DNA of 64,000 nucleotides from Echinarachnius parma (GCA_037951105.1 JBAMJV010008088.1:1-64000); one strand, 5' to 3'. Shown: positions 35,069 through 46,853, counted from the stretch's first letter. Program-made: numbers and translations. Notes: a model not told the origin generated them from the letters alone.

Positions 35069-35221
35069 CTTTGCTTTTGTGAGTTGGTTGTCGCCGCCCA
35101 TGATATGGACACTCTTGTCCACTACACCAATGGCACACAGGGAGCTGGGCTGAGCGGTCACTGCGATGGACACGGGATGGCCCGGCCTCACTTCGCGGCC
35201 TTCCAAAAACTCCACAGACAC
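35069..35221 (-). CDS. A2M-like gene, MG6 exon
   Basis: Begins VSVEFLEGREVRPGHPVSIA and contains AQPSSLCAIGVVDKSVHIMG. This matches 'V.L.F......PG....L.V.A.P.SLCA.RAVDQSVLL' of A2M MG6. 51 codons, phase 0 both ends. Its donor side abuts the 13-bp satellite at 33057-35030. Confidence 0.94.
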
Positions 35222-35239
35222 CTGTTGGGAGGGTTAAAA

Positions 35240-35960
35240 GTAAATACAGTCAAACCTTTGTAGCAGCCACCTGTCTATGGCAACCAAGCATACCTTAGTG
35301 GCCACCTGCCTATAGCAACCAACATGTCTTGGTGGCCACCTGTCTATAGCAACCAATATGTCTTAGTGGCCACTTGTTGATAGCAGCTGACCTTTCTTAG
35401 TGGTTACCTGTCTATAGCAACAAGGTTTATTAGTGGTCATCTGTCTAGAGCAGCAAAGCATACCTTAGTGGCCACCTGTCTATAGCAACCAACAAGTCCT
35501 AGTGGTCACCTGTCTATGGCAACCAACATTTCTTAGTAGCCACCTGTATATAGCAACCAACATGTCTTAGTGGGCACCTGTATATAGCAACCAACATGTC
35601 TTAGTGGCCACCTGTCGATAGCAGCTGACCTGTCTTAGTAGCCACCTGTCTATATCAACCAACATGTCTTAGTGGCCACCTGTGGATAGCAGATGACCTT
35701 TCTTAGTGGTCACCCGTTAATGGCAACCAACTTGTCTTAGTGGTTACCTGTATATAGCAACCAACATTCCTTAGTGGTCATCTGCCTAAATCAACCACCA
35801 TTTCTTAGTGGTCACCTGACTATAGCAGCCAACCTGCCTATAGTGGTCACCAAATGTGTTTCTCTGCAGAAATAATATGACTTTAGAGGCCACCTGTTTA
35901 TGAAAACCAACCTGTCTTGGTGGCCACATGTCTATAGCAGCTAAACTGCCTATAGATAGC
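35240..35960. repeat. Roughly 50-bp diverged tandem repeat
   Basis: About 13 diverged copies of TTAGTGGCCACCTGTCTATA plus GCAACCAACATGTC. Related single copies lie at 38165-38225, 39150-39235 and 42780-42935. Confidence 0.9.
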
Positions 35961-36460
35961 AACAAAGTGTTTCTGTGCAGAGAACAGTGTAAATGTGACC
36001 TTACACCACAAAACGACCAATAAGTCTGGAAAAATAATTATGCTGATTTTCACATGACATCACAGTATATTCATTACCTTTAAAATGGTATATAATTTGT
36101 CATATTCAGACAAGGCAAACCCTCTGAAAATTAGCGCCAAAGATTTCGAAAATGGCTGAAGCAAGTTTTAAAACAAGGGAGAAACGGGACATTTCAAAGA
36201 TCAGCATCCATTCAAGCGCTGTAATCTAATATTTTTTATTTGATGAAAAAACATACTTAAACAAGATTTCTGATGATCAAAATCTCATAGAAGGTAGATT
36301 AGGTCATTCAAGAAATACAAAAATCCTGAATCTCATACTTTTAACCAGATTTGACTATTTCAGCTAATAACAGAGAAACTATATCCGCGACATAACAGTC
36401 GTTTTGTGGTGTAAGGTCTCAAATAGTCTTTGGTGATCACCTTTTTAATACAAACTTAAT

Positions 36461-36671
36461 GGGTGGAATTCACAAAGGAGGCTTGTAGGAGATTTGTACA
36501 AACCATGGTTTGACCATGGTCTACATCTATGGAATGCCATTTGTAAACTGATGGAGAAAGAATGTAAACTCCTTACTTGTTAACAACGTTACTTGTATAC
36601 AAGCAGCATTCCATAGATGTAGACCATGGTCCAACCATGGTTTGTACAAACCTCCTTTGTGAATTCCACCC
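36461..36671. mobile_element. Hairpin MITE with AAT target duplication
   Basis: Ends GGGTGGAATTCACAAAGGAG and its inverted copy; flanked by AAT (36458-36460 and 36672-36674). Shares ACATCTATGGAATGCCA with the MITE at 31319-31541. Confidence 0.88.
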
Positions 36672-37009
36672 AATAACTCCATAATGAGAGACTAAAAATC
36701 AAAACTCATTTCATTCTTGTGTTACCATTTAGCCAAACAACAAGGTACAAGAGCTATTTGGATTCTCCAAGTGATTTTAGTTGAAATTGACAACATAGGC
36801 TAAAATTACTTTTGTTATTTTTTATTGCACTTTTGAATTTGTGTCACTTGATGTATCTATTTTTGATTATTCATCTTGTAAATGGTTTTATGTAGACAAA
36901 TGTGCTATTCACCCTTTGGCTGCAAGTCGTTTATATGTATAAACTTTTTTTTAAAATAAATTGAAATTGATTGCTGAAATATCTTAAATTTATAACAGCA
37001 TAAACTAAC

Positions 37010-37185
37010 CTGGTTTTCGAAGTAAGGAGCCATTGTGAATTTGGTGGTTGCACTCACAACTTCTCCATCAGAGCGAATGTAGTAAACAAGCACTTGACTC
37101 GTCGGAGACATACTAGGTGTAGCGTTAATGAACAACTGGCATTGCTTGACGTCGACACTCTTGTATGGTGAAAGATCAGGGGCAG
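37010..37185 (-). CDS. A2M-like gene, MG5 exon 3
   Basis: Reads APDLSPYKSVDVKQCQLFIN then SQVLVYYIRSDGEVVSATTK. It corresponds to 'I..S.DLAPxxxLLVYxxxxxGEVVxDS.KF' of the family. It enters in phase 1 and leaves at CAG|gttagt, phase 0. Confidence 0.92.
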
Positions 37186-37481
37186 CTGCATACAAAAAAA
37201 AACACATAGGGGCCACCAGGCAAAGAACAACACATCATTATTTGTTTTGGTATCGTTGTGTGATACCAAATAGATGCCCAACACTTTGATAAGGGTTGTG
37301 TAATTCTTAAACGATGAAATTAATTACCACCACTTATGAAACCATTATGGCCTTGTGGTTCTGTACTCGCCAAACGTTTGGAAATGCGCCAATTCTATTC
37401 ATTCTATTCATTTGACTATTTTGATTTATATCATTTTTGTTAACGAGGTTGTTTGGTAAATAAATTTCATTTCATTTCATT

Positions 37482-37595
37482 TTCAAAATTGTTCTTATTG
37501 GGGTCGTACTCACTTCTTTCCAGCCTAGACCACGGATCAATAGGTCTACTGTGATGTCATTGGCGTTTCTTCCAACCCTGCGACCTGCCAGATGC
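37482..37595 (-). pseudogene. Duplicated 3' edge of the MG5 basic-insert exon
   Basis: Near-copy of the donor end of the exon at 37659-37914, including gtgagtacgacc and about 30 bp of following intron, placed about 60 bp downstream. An in-frame TGA and small indels mean it cannot replace the real exon end, but the donor sequence is preserved. Confidence 0.8.
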
Positions 37596-37658
37596 TTACA
37601 AAATGTGTTGCTTTTTAATTGTCCCGTTTAAAATTGTTCTTATTGGGGTCGTACTCAC

Positions 37659-37914
37659 TTCTTTCCGTGCTAGACCACGGATCAATAGGTCTACCGTGAT
37701 GATGCCACTGGCGCTTCTTCCGACCTTGCGACCTGCCAGATGCAGACATGCGCTGCGCCCTACCCGAAGCACGTCCTTGGAGACCAGATGTAGGTGCACC
37801 GTATTCAGCACGCACTTCAATTTCCAAAGCGACGCCCCCAGTCAATGGGATCTCCGCTTCGCCCCAAGCGCACACATGTTGACCACTCGTCACGATTCGA
37901 CCGCTCGAAACGAC
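37659..37914 (-). CDS. A2M-like gene, MG5 exon 2 with basic insert
   Basis: Starts VVSSGRIVTSGQHV, matching 'FYYxxxxxGxIVxxG' that follows FFYR of the previous exon. It then runs on, fully open, through about 60 residues absent from vertebrate A2M and rich in Gly, Ser and Arg, including SQGRKKRQWHHHGRPIDPW, to ACG GAA AGA A|gtgagt. Its length, 3n+1, is exactly what is needed to join phase-0 and phase-1 neighbours. RKKR fits the furin consensus R-X-K/R-R. The insert could also be a loop from use of a downstream donor, but no earlier donor fits the phase. Confidence 0.75.
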
Positions 37915-38227
37915 CTACACAGGATCAACCACAAATCAAAGGCCGAACAAATATGGAACAAAATCAGATTTAAAAACTACACAGATAATCAACTGATCCC
38001 AACTTTTCTTAAATAGGTTTAGTGAATTCATTATATACATGTATGTGAATAACAAATTTAGATGCAAATAAAAAGGTTGAATAGGATAAGAAACTAGCAT
38101 CATATTCTATTGGACAGGTAGATAAGTGGTCTAACGTGAGAGGTAAGATCACTGACACATTATACAGTAAAACCTGTATGTCTCTGTGGCCACCTTTCTA
38201 TAGTGATACAAAAAATTATGTCACAAA

Positions 38228-39146
38228 GAAACTAGATGGATCTTCGACTGCGCGCAGTCGAAAATTATGCCTCCGCTATGACGCAATTTTCAATATCAAG
38301 CCCAAAATAACGTGCTCTGAAAATATATATTTTGACCTTGACCTATGTAGACCCTAAACTTTGATGGCTACATTGGCTCCCAAGAATATTCAGGTACCAA
38401 GTTAGATTGGAATCTGACATTCAGGTCTTGAGATTTTGTCATTACAAGCCATTTTTGCATATATATTGAGTCCTGTGACCTTGACCTTTGACCTCATGGC
38501 CCCCCAAACCTAATCCAATCTTTGCCACCCGATGTGTATGTAACTCATTCCAAGTTTGAAATTGATCCGTCAAACGGTTCTTGAGATATCGCGATAAGGA
38601 TGCTTTTTTGCACATATATTGAGTCCTGCGACCTTGACCTTTCACCTCATGAACCCCAAAATCTAATCAGATCATTGTCACCCCAATATGTACACTCATA
38701 CCAAGTTTGAAATTGATCCATCAACCGGTTCTAGAGATATCGCGAGAATAAGGCATTTTTGCACATATATTGAGTCCTGTGACCTTGACCTTTGACCTCA
38801 TGAACCCCAAAATCTAATCAGATCATTGTCTCCCCAATATATACACTCATACCAAGTTTGAATTTGATCTGTCAACTGGTTCTGGAGATATCGCGAGAAC
38901 GAGGCATTTTAAAACATATATTGAGTCATGTGACCTTGACCTTTGACTTCATGAACTCCAAAATCTAATCAGATCATTGTCACCCCAATATGTACACTCA
39001 TACCAAGTTTGAAATTGATCCGTCAACCGGTTCTTGAGATATCGCGAGAACGAAAACGGGACGCACGTACGGACGGACGGACGGACGGACGGACGGACAA
39101 CCCGAAAACATAATGCCTCCGGCCACTTCGTTGGCGGAGGCATAAA
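38228..39146. mobile_element. CTAGATGGATC element with four internal repeats
   Basis: Starts CTAGATGGATCTTCGACTGC with a CGCGCAGTCGA hairpin, contains four roughly 150-bp units with TGACCTTGACCTTTGACCT, a GACG run, and ends ACTTCGTTGGCGGAGGCATA. It interrupts an older element whose ends are at 38165 (AAAACCTGTATG) and 39235 (ACAGGTTTGACTATA). Confidence 0.85.
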
Positions 39147-39473
39147 AACACTGTTATAGACCCTGTCTATAGTGGTCAATTGGTCAACACTTTTCCTACT
39201 TAACTTGGGTAGTCACTATATACAGGTTTGACTATACTATGTATATCCAAAGTATGCTATTGTTTTGAGATTTTAAATCTACTTGCAAATTTAATAAATT
39301 CCATACACATAAGTTTAAATAGTTTTTACCATGATATTTACACCAATGTTTCTGTATGTTACCATTCGTATTCTCAAAGAATCTGAACCAAAATTGTGTT
39401 TTGTTTTTTTACAATTTAAAGACAATGACATGAATCTGAATCTGAAACTTTTTTATTTCTATCTTTGACTCAC

Positions 39474-39662
39474 TCGATAGAAGAACTGGACTTCTGAGAC
39501 ATTCTCTCCCCAAGGAAGGGTAAAGGTCAAGTTAACGGGAACAGACTGGCCGGGGGTCACTCTGGTAACGGTGGTCAAAGCGTCCAAGAAAGAAGAACTG
39601 GGTGAATACCAGGATCTAATATCGTAGGCTGTAATGTAATTGTTATCGTCTAGGAATCTAGT
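39474..39662 (-). CDS. A2M-like gene, MG5 exon 1
   Basis: Reads ITAYDIRSWYSPSSSFLDA then TRVTPGQSVPVNLTF and EVQFFYR. It corresponds to A2M MG5 ('.YSPS.SFL.L......CG...TV....' to 'FYY'). It is 63 codons, phase 0 at both ends. NLT and NVS are possible glycosylation sites. Confidence 0.9.
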
Positions 39663-39664
39663 CT

Positions 39665-40840
39665 GGATTTTAAAAAAGGAAAAAACAGAAATTATGGACT
39701 TATTTTTGGATCTGGTAAAACGTGCATTCTACCTTGACCCTGGCCAGTGCTAGTATTTACTAGTGGTGTTGATTTCGTTAGTTTTTACCTCCCGGGACTC
39801 GCAAAAATTCTTTGGGCGAGTCCCGGGTACCCGAAATTTATCCAGTTAATTTTATTTGTTGGCGAAAACATGTTCACTCAAAAGTAGTGACAAAAATGCA
39901 GAACATTTATGACAATACATCATCTTCTACTAAAATACAGCAAATTCGTAAATCAATTACAGTTTTAGCATTTCTGACATGATTTTTACGGAATTATGGT
40001 AACACACTGTTCAAATTTACCTCGATTACGAAATTTCTGACGAAAATAGGACATAAATGACCTCGGTGGCCGATCGTTTCTTCAACACACTTCGGCGAAT
40101 TTAATAGTCATAGGCATAGCGCCGCTATTTTTGACTTTTTTCTGCCAGCTACCAGCATCATTTGTTTAAAACTTGGCAATTATCATTGTGTACATGCAAT
40201 GAATCGATGACTCTGATACAATTTCATTTTCCATTCGTATTAAGTAGTTCAACTTCATGTACAAGCGCAGCAGCGAAAAACGCATACACGTGTATACAGG
40301 ATTGCAGATAGAGTACCGTACTCCTGTTCCTGCAGTAAGGTGCGCACGCGAGCCGTAAAGGTTACATCCGTAGCTCGAGTGGATGTACGGTGGCTCTAAA
40401 TTTACCTATTTACCGGGAAACGTCTTTTATAGTCAAAACTATTCTTTTTCTTGTTGTGTACACTCCTAATGCAACAATCTTACGAGAAGGGATATAACAT
40501 GGAATATTACATCCCGAGGGATTTTAAATGCTATTGAGGGAAGAGTAAATAATTCCAGAGACGAAGTCGAGGGACTTATTTTCTTCACGAAATATCATTT
40601 GAAATCCCGAGGGTAGGAATATTCCGTGATTTTCCCCGACAACAAATTTAACAACTGTTTTATCATCCGACTGTCAAAATCCGTTTCACTCGCTCACTCA
40701 CAGAAACACTCGCTACACATCACACAACATGCACAACGCAGAATTCACCCACTCATGTGCACAATAAAGTCGATCGGCGTACTTACAATTGCCTTTCTTC
40801 AGATCACTGCATTTCTATCAGAACTATTTGTCGATTGGGC
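39665..40840. other. Intron, mostly unassigned
   Basis: Contains short inverted pairs (CTCCCGGGACTCGC with GCGAGTCCCGGG near 39790-39830; GGAATATTAC with GGAATATTCCG near 40500-40630) suggesting MITE relics. No exon seen. Confidence 0.45.
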
Positions 40841-41598
40841 TTAACCCTTTAGCACTCAGAGGCCGCGTGAAACACGTCAGTTTACTCCTCAGAGCTCCGT
40901 GGCAAAATAATGTATTTTAGACATTGATCCAAACAAAATGAATTACAAGTTATTAATATTTTGGAGATTATAAGATGACGCATAACATATCAAAATAAGT
41001 TGATGAAAATATACACAAGTCAGCTAGTCAGCTGCTAAAGCCGAAATACTCACTCAATTTAGAAGAGTAGAATCACTGTCTCAGTCCCACATAGCATTTT
41101 TCGCGTAAGCAATTAAAAGCTATGATAGATTTTACCCCGATTTGACAATAAAACTTACACAAAATAGCTAAAAGAGGTATAAATATCCCGAATAATCTGA
41201 ATCAACGTAAATATCACTATGTTTGATGCCCAGGGTTAGGTAAAAATCATCGTCAAATAATAAATATCTAGCCTTTTCCCGCAGAGAATGTCTGCCTCTC
41301 GCGTCTTGCTCTTGTCCATGTCTTGTTTACGGGCAAGATCAACAAGCGCATCTGTGTTCGCCCGCTGCTATGCATCGCTGTGTTTGAATGGAATTTGCAT
41401 GAAAATGGTTCACGAGATGCATACACTTTATATTACAAATGTTCAGTGTAGAAACCCATTGATAGCACACGCACAATTGCTTCCCCCGTATTAGCCTAAT
41501 AGGGATACTAGAGCGCGCAAAAACGGACGGGCGGTTAGGGGCGGATTTAGGAGTAAACTGAAGGGCGGTTACGGGCGGTTTGAGTGCTAAAGGGTTAA
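40841..41598. mobile_element. TTAACCC-ended element
   Basis: Begins TTAACCCTTTAGCACTCA and ends TGAGTGCTAAAGGGTTAA. The ends fit piggyBac-type borders (TTAA plus CCC...GGG). Its right TTAA (41595-41598) is also the left TTAA of the next element. Confidence 0.85.
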
Positions 41599-42139
41599 AG
41601 GGGTAGTTTAGTTTTGGTAGAGAGGGCGCTGCACATCACATTTTTTTTGTGAGGTAATGAAAAACTGAGTGTCGAATTTGAGAGAACATGCAAATTTAAT
41701 GGCAGAATAAACTTTATTTGGTCAAAATCGGTCCAGAAACGGCTGAAATATCAATAAATATATCTGATCTTATAATTATTTGGGGCCCAAATAATTAGAT
41801 AAATTTTTCAAAAAATGTAAACAAATGCATACACTTTTTCAAAAAATTTCAAAAGCGTTTTTTAAATAGTTGTTGATGATCTCTCTATTTAATCATGATT
41901 TCGATATAACATCCCATGCATAATTTTGTATGAAAAATGCTTAAAACCAATGCCTTTTTTAGAGAGCGCCCTCTTGTGTTTTAATGGCTCTTTTTGAATG
42001 ATAATGGGCTTTTTACTTAGTCGTTTGTAATTTTGTATAACTTTCGAGCATGGTGGAGTTATAACTATTAGTTTATAATGTTACTGTCCAAGTTTGGTTA
42101 CTAAAGTTCAGCCTTACCAAAACTGTACTACCCCTTTAA
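41595..42139. mobile_element. TTAA-flanked element, GGGGTAGTTTAG family
   Basis: Begins TTAAAGGGGTAGTTTAG and ends CTGTACTACCCCTTTAA. A second copy, interrupted by another insertion, is at 60988-62103. Confidence 0.88.
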
Positions 42140-42564
42140 CTGCAGAATACCCCACCACTTCTCATACCAGTTTGTTGGCGACTTTCTGATTCAATTGTAC
42201 TGAAAATCGCTGATTTACGTTTGTTTTTTTTTTCTTTCGTTCGCTGCATGCCCGCGAGATAAATGATTTTATGCATGTACAAGTAACACGGGTACGGTAC
42301 GTACGGTATGTGTACATTTTGTATCGTAAACAATTGCCCCTTGACTTGCGCTTGCAGGGGTGTAATATTGCCATGTACTATACAAAAATATAACACGGCA
42401 GCGGCATGTACTGTATTTACTAAGTCAGGTGATAAAGTGCTTTATACAAATGTTAACTGCATTTCAACTGATGCACAAGTATACCTTCTTACACAAACGG
42501 TCCCAATATATCACAGTACTCTCGTGGGATGCATGTCAATAGGCGCATGAGAATCTCTACTTAC

Positions 42565-42723
42565 ACGAACAGTCATTGTGGTAGAGAAGGGATCATATGG
42601 CGCAGTGTAGGTAAAGTCTGCCACCCCATTAGGTCCAGTTGTAACGGTCTGGGGCTCCCCTTTAACCCACACCATCACGTCATGCCCGGTTACGGGGGTA
42701 CTGTCTGGCCTTGTGACGACGAC
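42565..42723 (-). CDS. A2M-like gene, MG4 exon 2
   Basis: Begins VVVTRPDSTPVTGHDVMVWV and continues TTGPNGVADFTYTAP to TMTVR. This matches the family 'V.V..DGxPVxxxxV.V' and 'T..xGxxxFxI' strands of MG4. It is exactly 53 codons, phase 0 at both ends, with canonical tccag and gtaagt. Confidence 0.93.
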
Positions 42724-42964
42724 CTGGATAGAAAGGTCAAATGGAGAATATACATAACACATTCAAACCTTTTCTAGCGGCCAGCTTTTCTACATACCAG
42801 CCAAACTGCGTATAGTGGCCACCAAATGTGGTCCTCGGCAGTGTTATTGAACCCGTCTATAGAAGTCACCTGTCAACAGTGGCCACGTTTCCCCTAGATG
42901 TCACTATAGACAGGTTTGACTGTAGTATTAAAATATAGTAATAAAACCAACAACAATAATATTA

Positions 42965-42995
<31 letters not shown>

Positions 42996-43248
42996 TAAAA
43001 CAACTTCACACTACTTTTTTTCATTTGCTTATTTGGGCAAGTGAAATTGCTAGAAACAGAACATTTATTTGCAAACAAATTATAAAAATGAAATTGTAAT
43101 CATGCTAGGTGTTTCAATCTGTTTTTTAGATGTTTTTAACTCAAATATATATACACTGTTTATGAGCAACTTGCAAAATAAATTTCCCCCTGGAAAGTGG
43201 GATGGAATTTTTTAAATGAACGAATTGAATCAATAAAAGTGAACCTAC

Positions 43249-43355
43249 CTCCCCTCTGTATGGTAAACCCGGTTTGAAGGTATTCGGGGCCCTGAGTTCA
43301 AGTTTATAATCAAAGCTTGCAACTTCGGTGGAGCTGGATGCTGCTAGTGACACCC
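43249..43355 (-). CDS. A2M-like gene, MG4 exon
   Basis: Reads GVSLAASSSTEVASFDYKLE then APNTFKPGLPYRGE. The 'FKPGLPYxGxV' stretch is the conserved start of MG4. It is joined through a split Gly codon and leaves in phase 0 at GAG|gtaggt. Confidence 0.92.
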
Positions 43356-43439
43356 CTGCATGTGGTATCAGTGAACAAAGAATTAAAAGTAGTAGTAACA
43401 GTCATGACGACGATGATGCTGATGCACTTTTTTCCATCG

Positions 43440-43622
43440 GAAAAATGTCAAAGTGGGGGTGCGTCTTATACACAGGTAGAGCCAAAAAAATAAAGAAAAT
43501 AAAACATTTTTAGACACCCTGTATTTTTATTTTTATTTTGTTAAAAAAAAAAAATTTTGCTGTGAAAGTTGGGGTGCGTTTTATACACGAGTGCGTCTTA
43601 TACACAGAGATTTACGGTGTGT
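43440..43622. mobile_element. Small repeat with TTATACACAG ends
   Basis: GGGGTGCGTCTTATACACAG at the left, and GGGGTGCGTTTTATACACGA then GTGCGTCTTATACACAGAGA at the right, around an A+T-rich centre. Confidence 0.55.
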
Positions 43623-44137
43623 TTAATCATAAATATCTCCAAAATTAGACAAATTAAAACCCATTTTGTTCTTCTGTTACCATTTAAGCCAAACAAAATA
43701 ACAAGAGAAATGTGAAATCTCTATGTGATTTTGGTTGAAATTGTACATAGCCCATCAGGTTCCCATAGGAAAGGGGTTAAAATCTAGATGTTTTTAAATT
43801 TACCATCAAATACCAGGTCAATGTTTTGATATACATCAACAACGATATGCAAAAACAAAATTTGTTTTGGAGACAGGAAGTCGACAAGGACAGTCCATAA
43901 ATTATCAGGATATAGCCCAAATGGTCTCATGACCTACAAAGTGTTGACAAGATCGCATCCGATATGAGGAGTCAATTGCACATACATAATAATTTAAGCC
44001 CAGTGCTTTAAAGTGTTCCATTAACTACTTTGCCAAATTCAACAAAATTTATTTGGAGCTCGCACATTTCTCTTGTAGCTTTTTATTTGGCTTACAGTAA
44101 CAGAAGAATGAAATGGGTTTTGAGTTTTAAATTGTTT

Positions 44138-44383
44138 AACTTAACTCTAAGTTGGACTTAAAAATTATGGTAAGCCATTTGCATCCTCGGAATAAAATAT
44201 ATTAAAAATGCAAGTATTTTAGACTTTCATAAATCTTACATCAAGAACATGAAATCTCCTTGATAATAGAAAATATCAATGGTTTGAATCAACATTTTAT
44301 GCATTTAAAAAAAACTTTTACAAACAATTTTCAAAGAAACTAACGGCTTTCCATAATTTTTAAGTCCAACTCAGAGTTAAGTT
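44138..44383. mobile_element. MITE with about 33-bp inverted ends
   Basis: AACTTAACTCTAAGTTGGAC continuing TTAAAAATTATGG at the left, with the inverted copy at the right (CCATAATTTTTAAGTCCAAC). Confidence 0.85.
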
Positions 44384-44695
44384 GAACTTCGGATCATTGT
44401 GAAACACACCCCAGGTTTGGGTTTTCCTAATTACTCTTTGGCGATAAAGATATTTATGATTGAAATGTTTGAATTTAAAAAGTCTCCATGGGTCTGTTTC
44501 AAAAGTTATGGCAATGTGTCACTAGATATCACTTTGCATTTCGCTCATTACTTGGCCATACAACATCCCTTTAACATGGAATTGTTCACACATCACATAG
44601 TGGACTTATTGGACCACAGAAATACATTTTCTTTGACAATTTATTGACCCTTTGCTCTTTGCTAAATTTGAAAAGATATGAGACCAGAAATTTAC

Positions 44696-44843
44696 CTGTC
44701 CCGCTTTCGGTGAAATTTGTCCGAACATTGAGTCGAAGATTAGAGGTTGCGTAGCGAGCGCCAGTCGTTTCTCTCACTGCATTCAATTTCAGCCGAGATG
44801 AATTTATGTTAATGTCTGCACAGCCTGTAGAATCATTGGCAAC
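44696..44843 (-). CDS. A2M-like gene, MG3/MG4 exon
   Basis: Reads VANDSTGCADININSSRLKL then NVRTNFTESGTG. This is the family position holding the Cys-containing MG3 strand and the 'E.GTG' turn before MG4. It enters in phase 0 and leaves in phase 1 (ACA G|gtaaat). NFT is a possible glycosylation site. Confidence 0.88.
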
Positions 44844-45082
44844 CTTTGGAAATGGAATTGGATGAGAAAATGCTGTAAATTATTCATAAATAGCAATTAA
44901 CTCTCTATTCATTTAGATATTATTCATAAATAGCAATTAACTATCAATTCATTTAGTATTAAACTCATTTCATTGATTGTACAAAACACAGTTGAAGAAA
45001 CAAATGTCTAGGGGTAGCAATTAAATGCCTCTTGCAAGAAGATCTCTCTCTCTCTCAAAATGCAGCCAAAATAACTGAACGA

Positions 45083-45140
45083 TGAAGTCTGCACAGCCTG
45101 TAGAATCATTAGCAATTCTTGGGAACCGAATCAGATGAAA
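45083..45140 (-). pseudogene. Duplicated 5' edge of the next MG3 exon
   Basis: Resembles the acceptor side of the exon at 44696-44843, including the stretch encoding STGCAD and the bases just upstream of the acceptor. It lies in the upstream intron, about 240 bp away. Only the first dozen codons and intron flank are copied. Confidence 0.65.
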
Positions 45141-45741
45141 CGCACAAATAAACAAATAAACAAACGGGACCGAAAACATAACCTCCTCCAACTTCGTTGG
45201 CGGAGGTAACTAGAGGGATCTTCGACTGCATGCAGTCGATATGTATTATCAATATTATCAAGCCCAAATTAACATGCACTAAATTAATTATGTAAACTCA
45301 CATTTGATGGTAATTTGTCAACCAGATCTTGAGATATCACAATTATGAGCTAATTTTGCATATATCAGCTATGACCTTGACCTTTGACATCATGACCCCA
45401 AAATCTTCTTGGTTTTCAGCTCTCCAAGATACAAAGTTTGATCGTTATTTGTCAACTGTTTCTTGAGATATTGCAATTAAAAGCTATTTTAGCGTGAGGA
45501 TTCTGCTAGGATCGAGAGCTAGGCCGGGCCCTATATCGACTCTCATTTTATTACACTGGTGACTTCTTTTTAGAAGATAAGCAGTTTTCAGTTGTATTTT
45601 TCTTTATTTATCAGTACAAGGAAGAATGGTTCAAACCAGCACAAATATCTTGTGAACCTTCGTAACTCCCTGGGGAGCATACTATAGCAGCAGGCAACCA
45701 CATAGAATTATTGCAATCCTATGGAGAATATGGTTAGAGTA

Positions 45742-46032
45742 AGGGAAGGCGTCAACATTATACATAGCGGGCGGCAGCGGGATCCCGCAGTAGCCCGCGC
45801 GTGAACAATGTGCGCGACGCGGTCTCCTGAAATGCATTCTGGCCGCAAGGGAACGATGCGTCATCGCGCGCGAGAACAAAACATGCATTTAATAGCGCGC
45901 ACTAGCTGAACGGGACGCCGCGGCCTCCCGCTTTGAACGAATTTATAGTGCGCGCAATTTACAACTGCGCGCAAAACCGTTCCAAGCGGGATCCCGCGGT
46001 AGGACGGTAGTGATAATTTTGATGCCTTCCCT
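45742..46032. mobile_element. CpG-rich MITE with AGGGAAGGC ends
   Basis: AGGGAAGGCGTCAACATTAT at the left and ATAATTTTGATGCCTTCCCT at the right. The centre is rich in CGCG and GCGGGATCCCGC palindromes. The right end is 36 bp from an A2M exon donor. Confidence 0.8.
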
Positions 46033-46068
46033 AAGTGAGCATGAGCTTAGACCTAATAATATGCTTAC

Positions 46069-46177
46069 CACTTCAACCGGTATAATCGGTCTCGGCATGT
46101 ACCAGCGTGATTGGGTTTCTGGGTTCACTGAAACATTGGCAGAGATCCTCCCTCGTACTGGCTGACCATAGGTATAC
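46069..46177 (-). CDS. A2M-like gene, MG3 exon
   Basis: Begins YTYGQPVRGRISANVSVN, equivalent to the conserved 'YTYGKPVxGxVxVxV' of A2M, and ends IIPVEV at GTG|gtaagc, phase 0. NVS is a possible N-glycosylation site. Confidence 0.93.
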
Positions 46178-46179
46178 CT

Positions 46180-46850
46180 GGAACAAAAATACACAACAAT
46201 ATTAATGCTTAATATAATCATAATAATTTAATACTGATAATACCAACTGAAAACACCCAAAACTAATATTTCCTTAAATGAAAGGTAATAAGTTTTAATT
46301 CCAGCAACAAGTTAATAAAAATTGGTTTCCAGACAAATTGTATTATAGGAAAACCATCACGATAGTAATATTAATTTGTTCATGGGTCTGCAGATGAAGA
46401 CCACTCCATTGTCTAGGACGTATGCAACTGCCGTGCTTCTATCGTCTCCAAACGTACACGGGTATAGAATTGGCGCACTCGTAAATGTTTGCCGCTTACA
46501 GAACCATAGTCCCTGTTGGTTCCGTGAGTTTGGGTGATTAATTGCATTGTTTATGAATAACACAACCCTTTGCAAAGTGTTGGACATCTATTTAATATCA
46601 AACAAATGTACCCAAACATATAACCATGTGTTCATCTCTGCATGGTGGTCCCTTTACACGAACCGCTTAATCGATCCCAATTCATCCACTAAGAACAGAA
46701 GCTTGGTCAGAAATCTGAGTGTCTATATACAACTCATTCCACACTTGGCTTTCATGTGCAATAGGGGAACTATCCAGTAAGCAATTGATCTGATTCTATG
46801 AGGACTGTGACTAGAGGTCGATCATATGGCACTCAGGGGGTTTACAAACT
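46180..46850. other. Intron with an element relic
   Basis: 46357-46655 resembles the GGGGACCACC TTAA family (GGTGGTCCCTTTA end) but lacks a matching left border. Otherwise unassigned. Confidence 0.45.
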
Positions 46851-46853
46851 TAC

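Noticed and set aside
33741-35138. 465-codon minus-strand frame rich in Leu, Thr, Pro, Tyr and Ser
   Set aside because: It is a translation of the 13-bp satellite; only its first part, over 35069-35138, is real A2M coding sequence.
35240-35960. Possible spaced repeat array
   Set aside because: Units are diverged and contiguous; related single copies elsewhere show it is a dispersed repeat expanded in tandem.
37603-38016. Plus-strand 137-codon frame ending near an AATAAA
   Set aside because: It is the antisense shadow of the A2M exon at 37659-37914 plus intron; the minus-strand reading has homology, splice sites and phase support.
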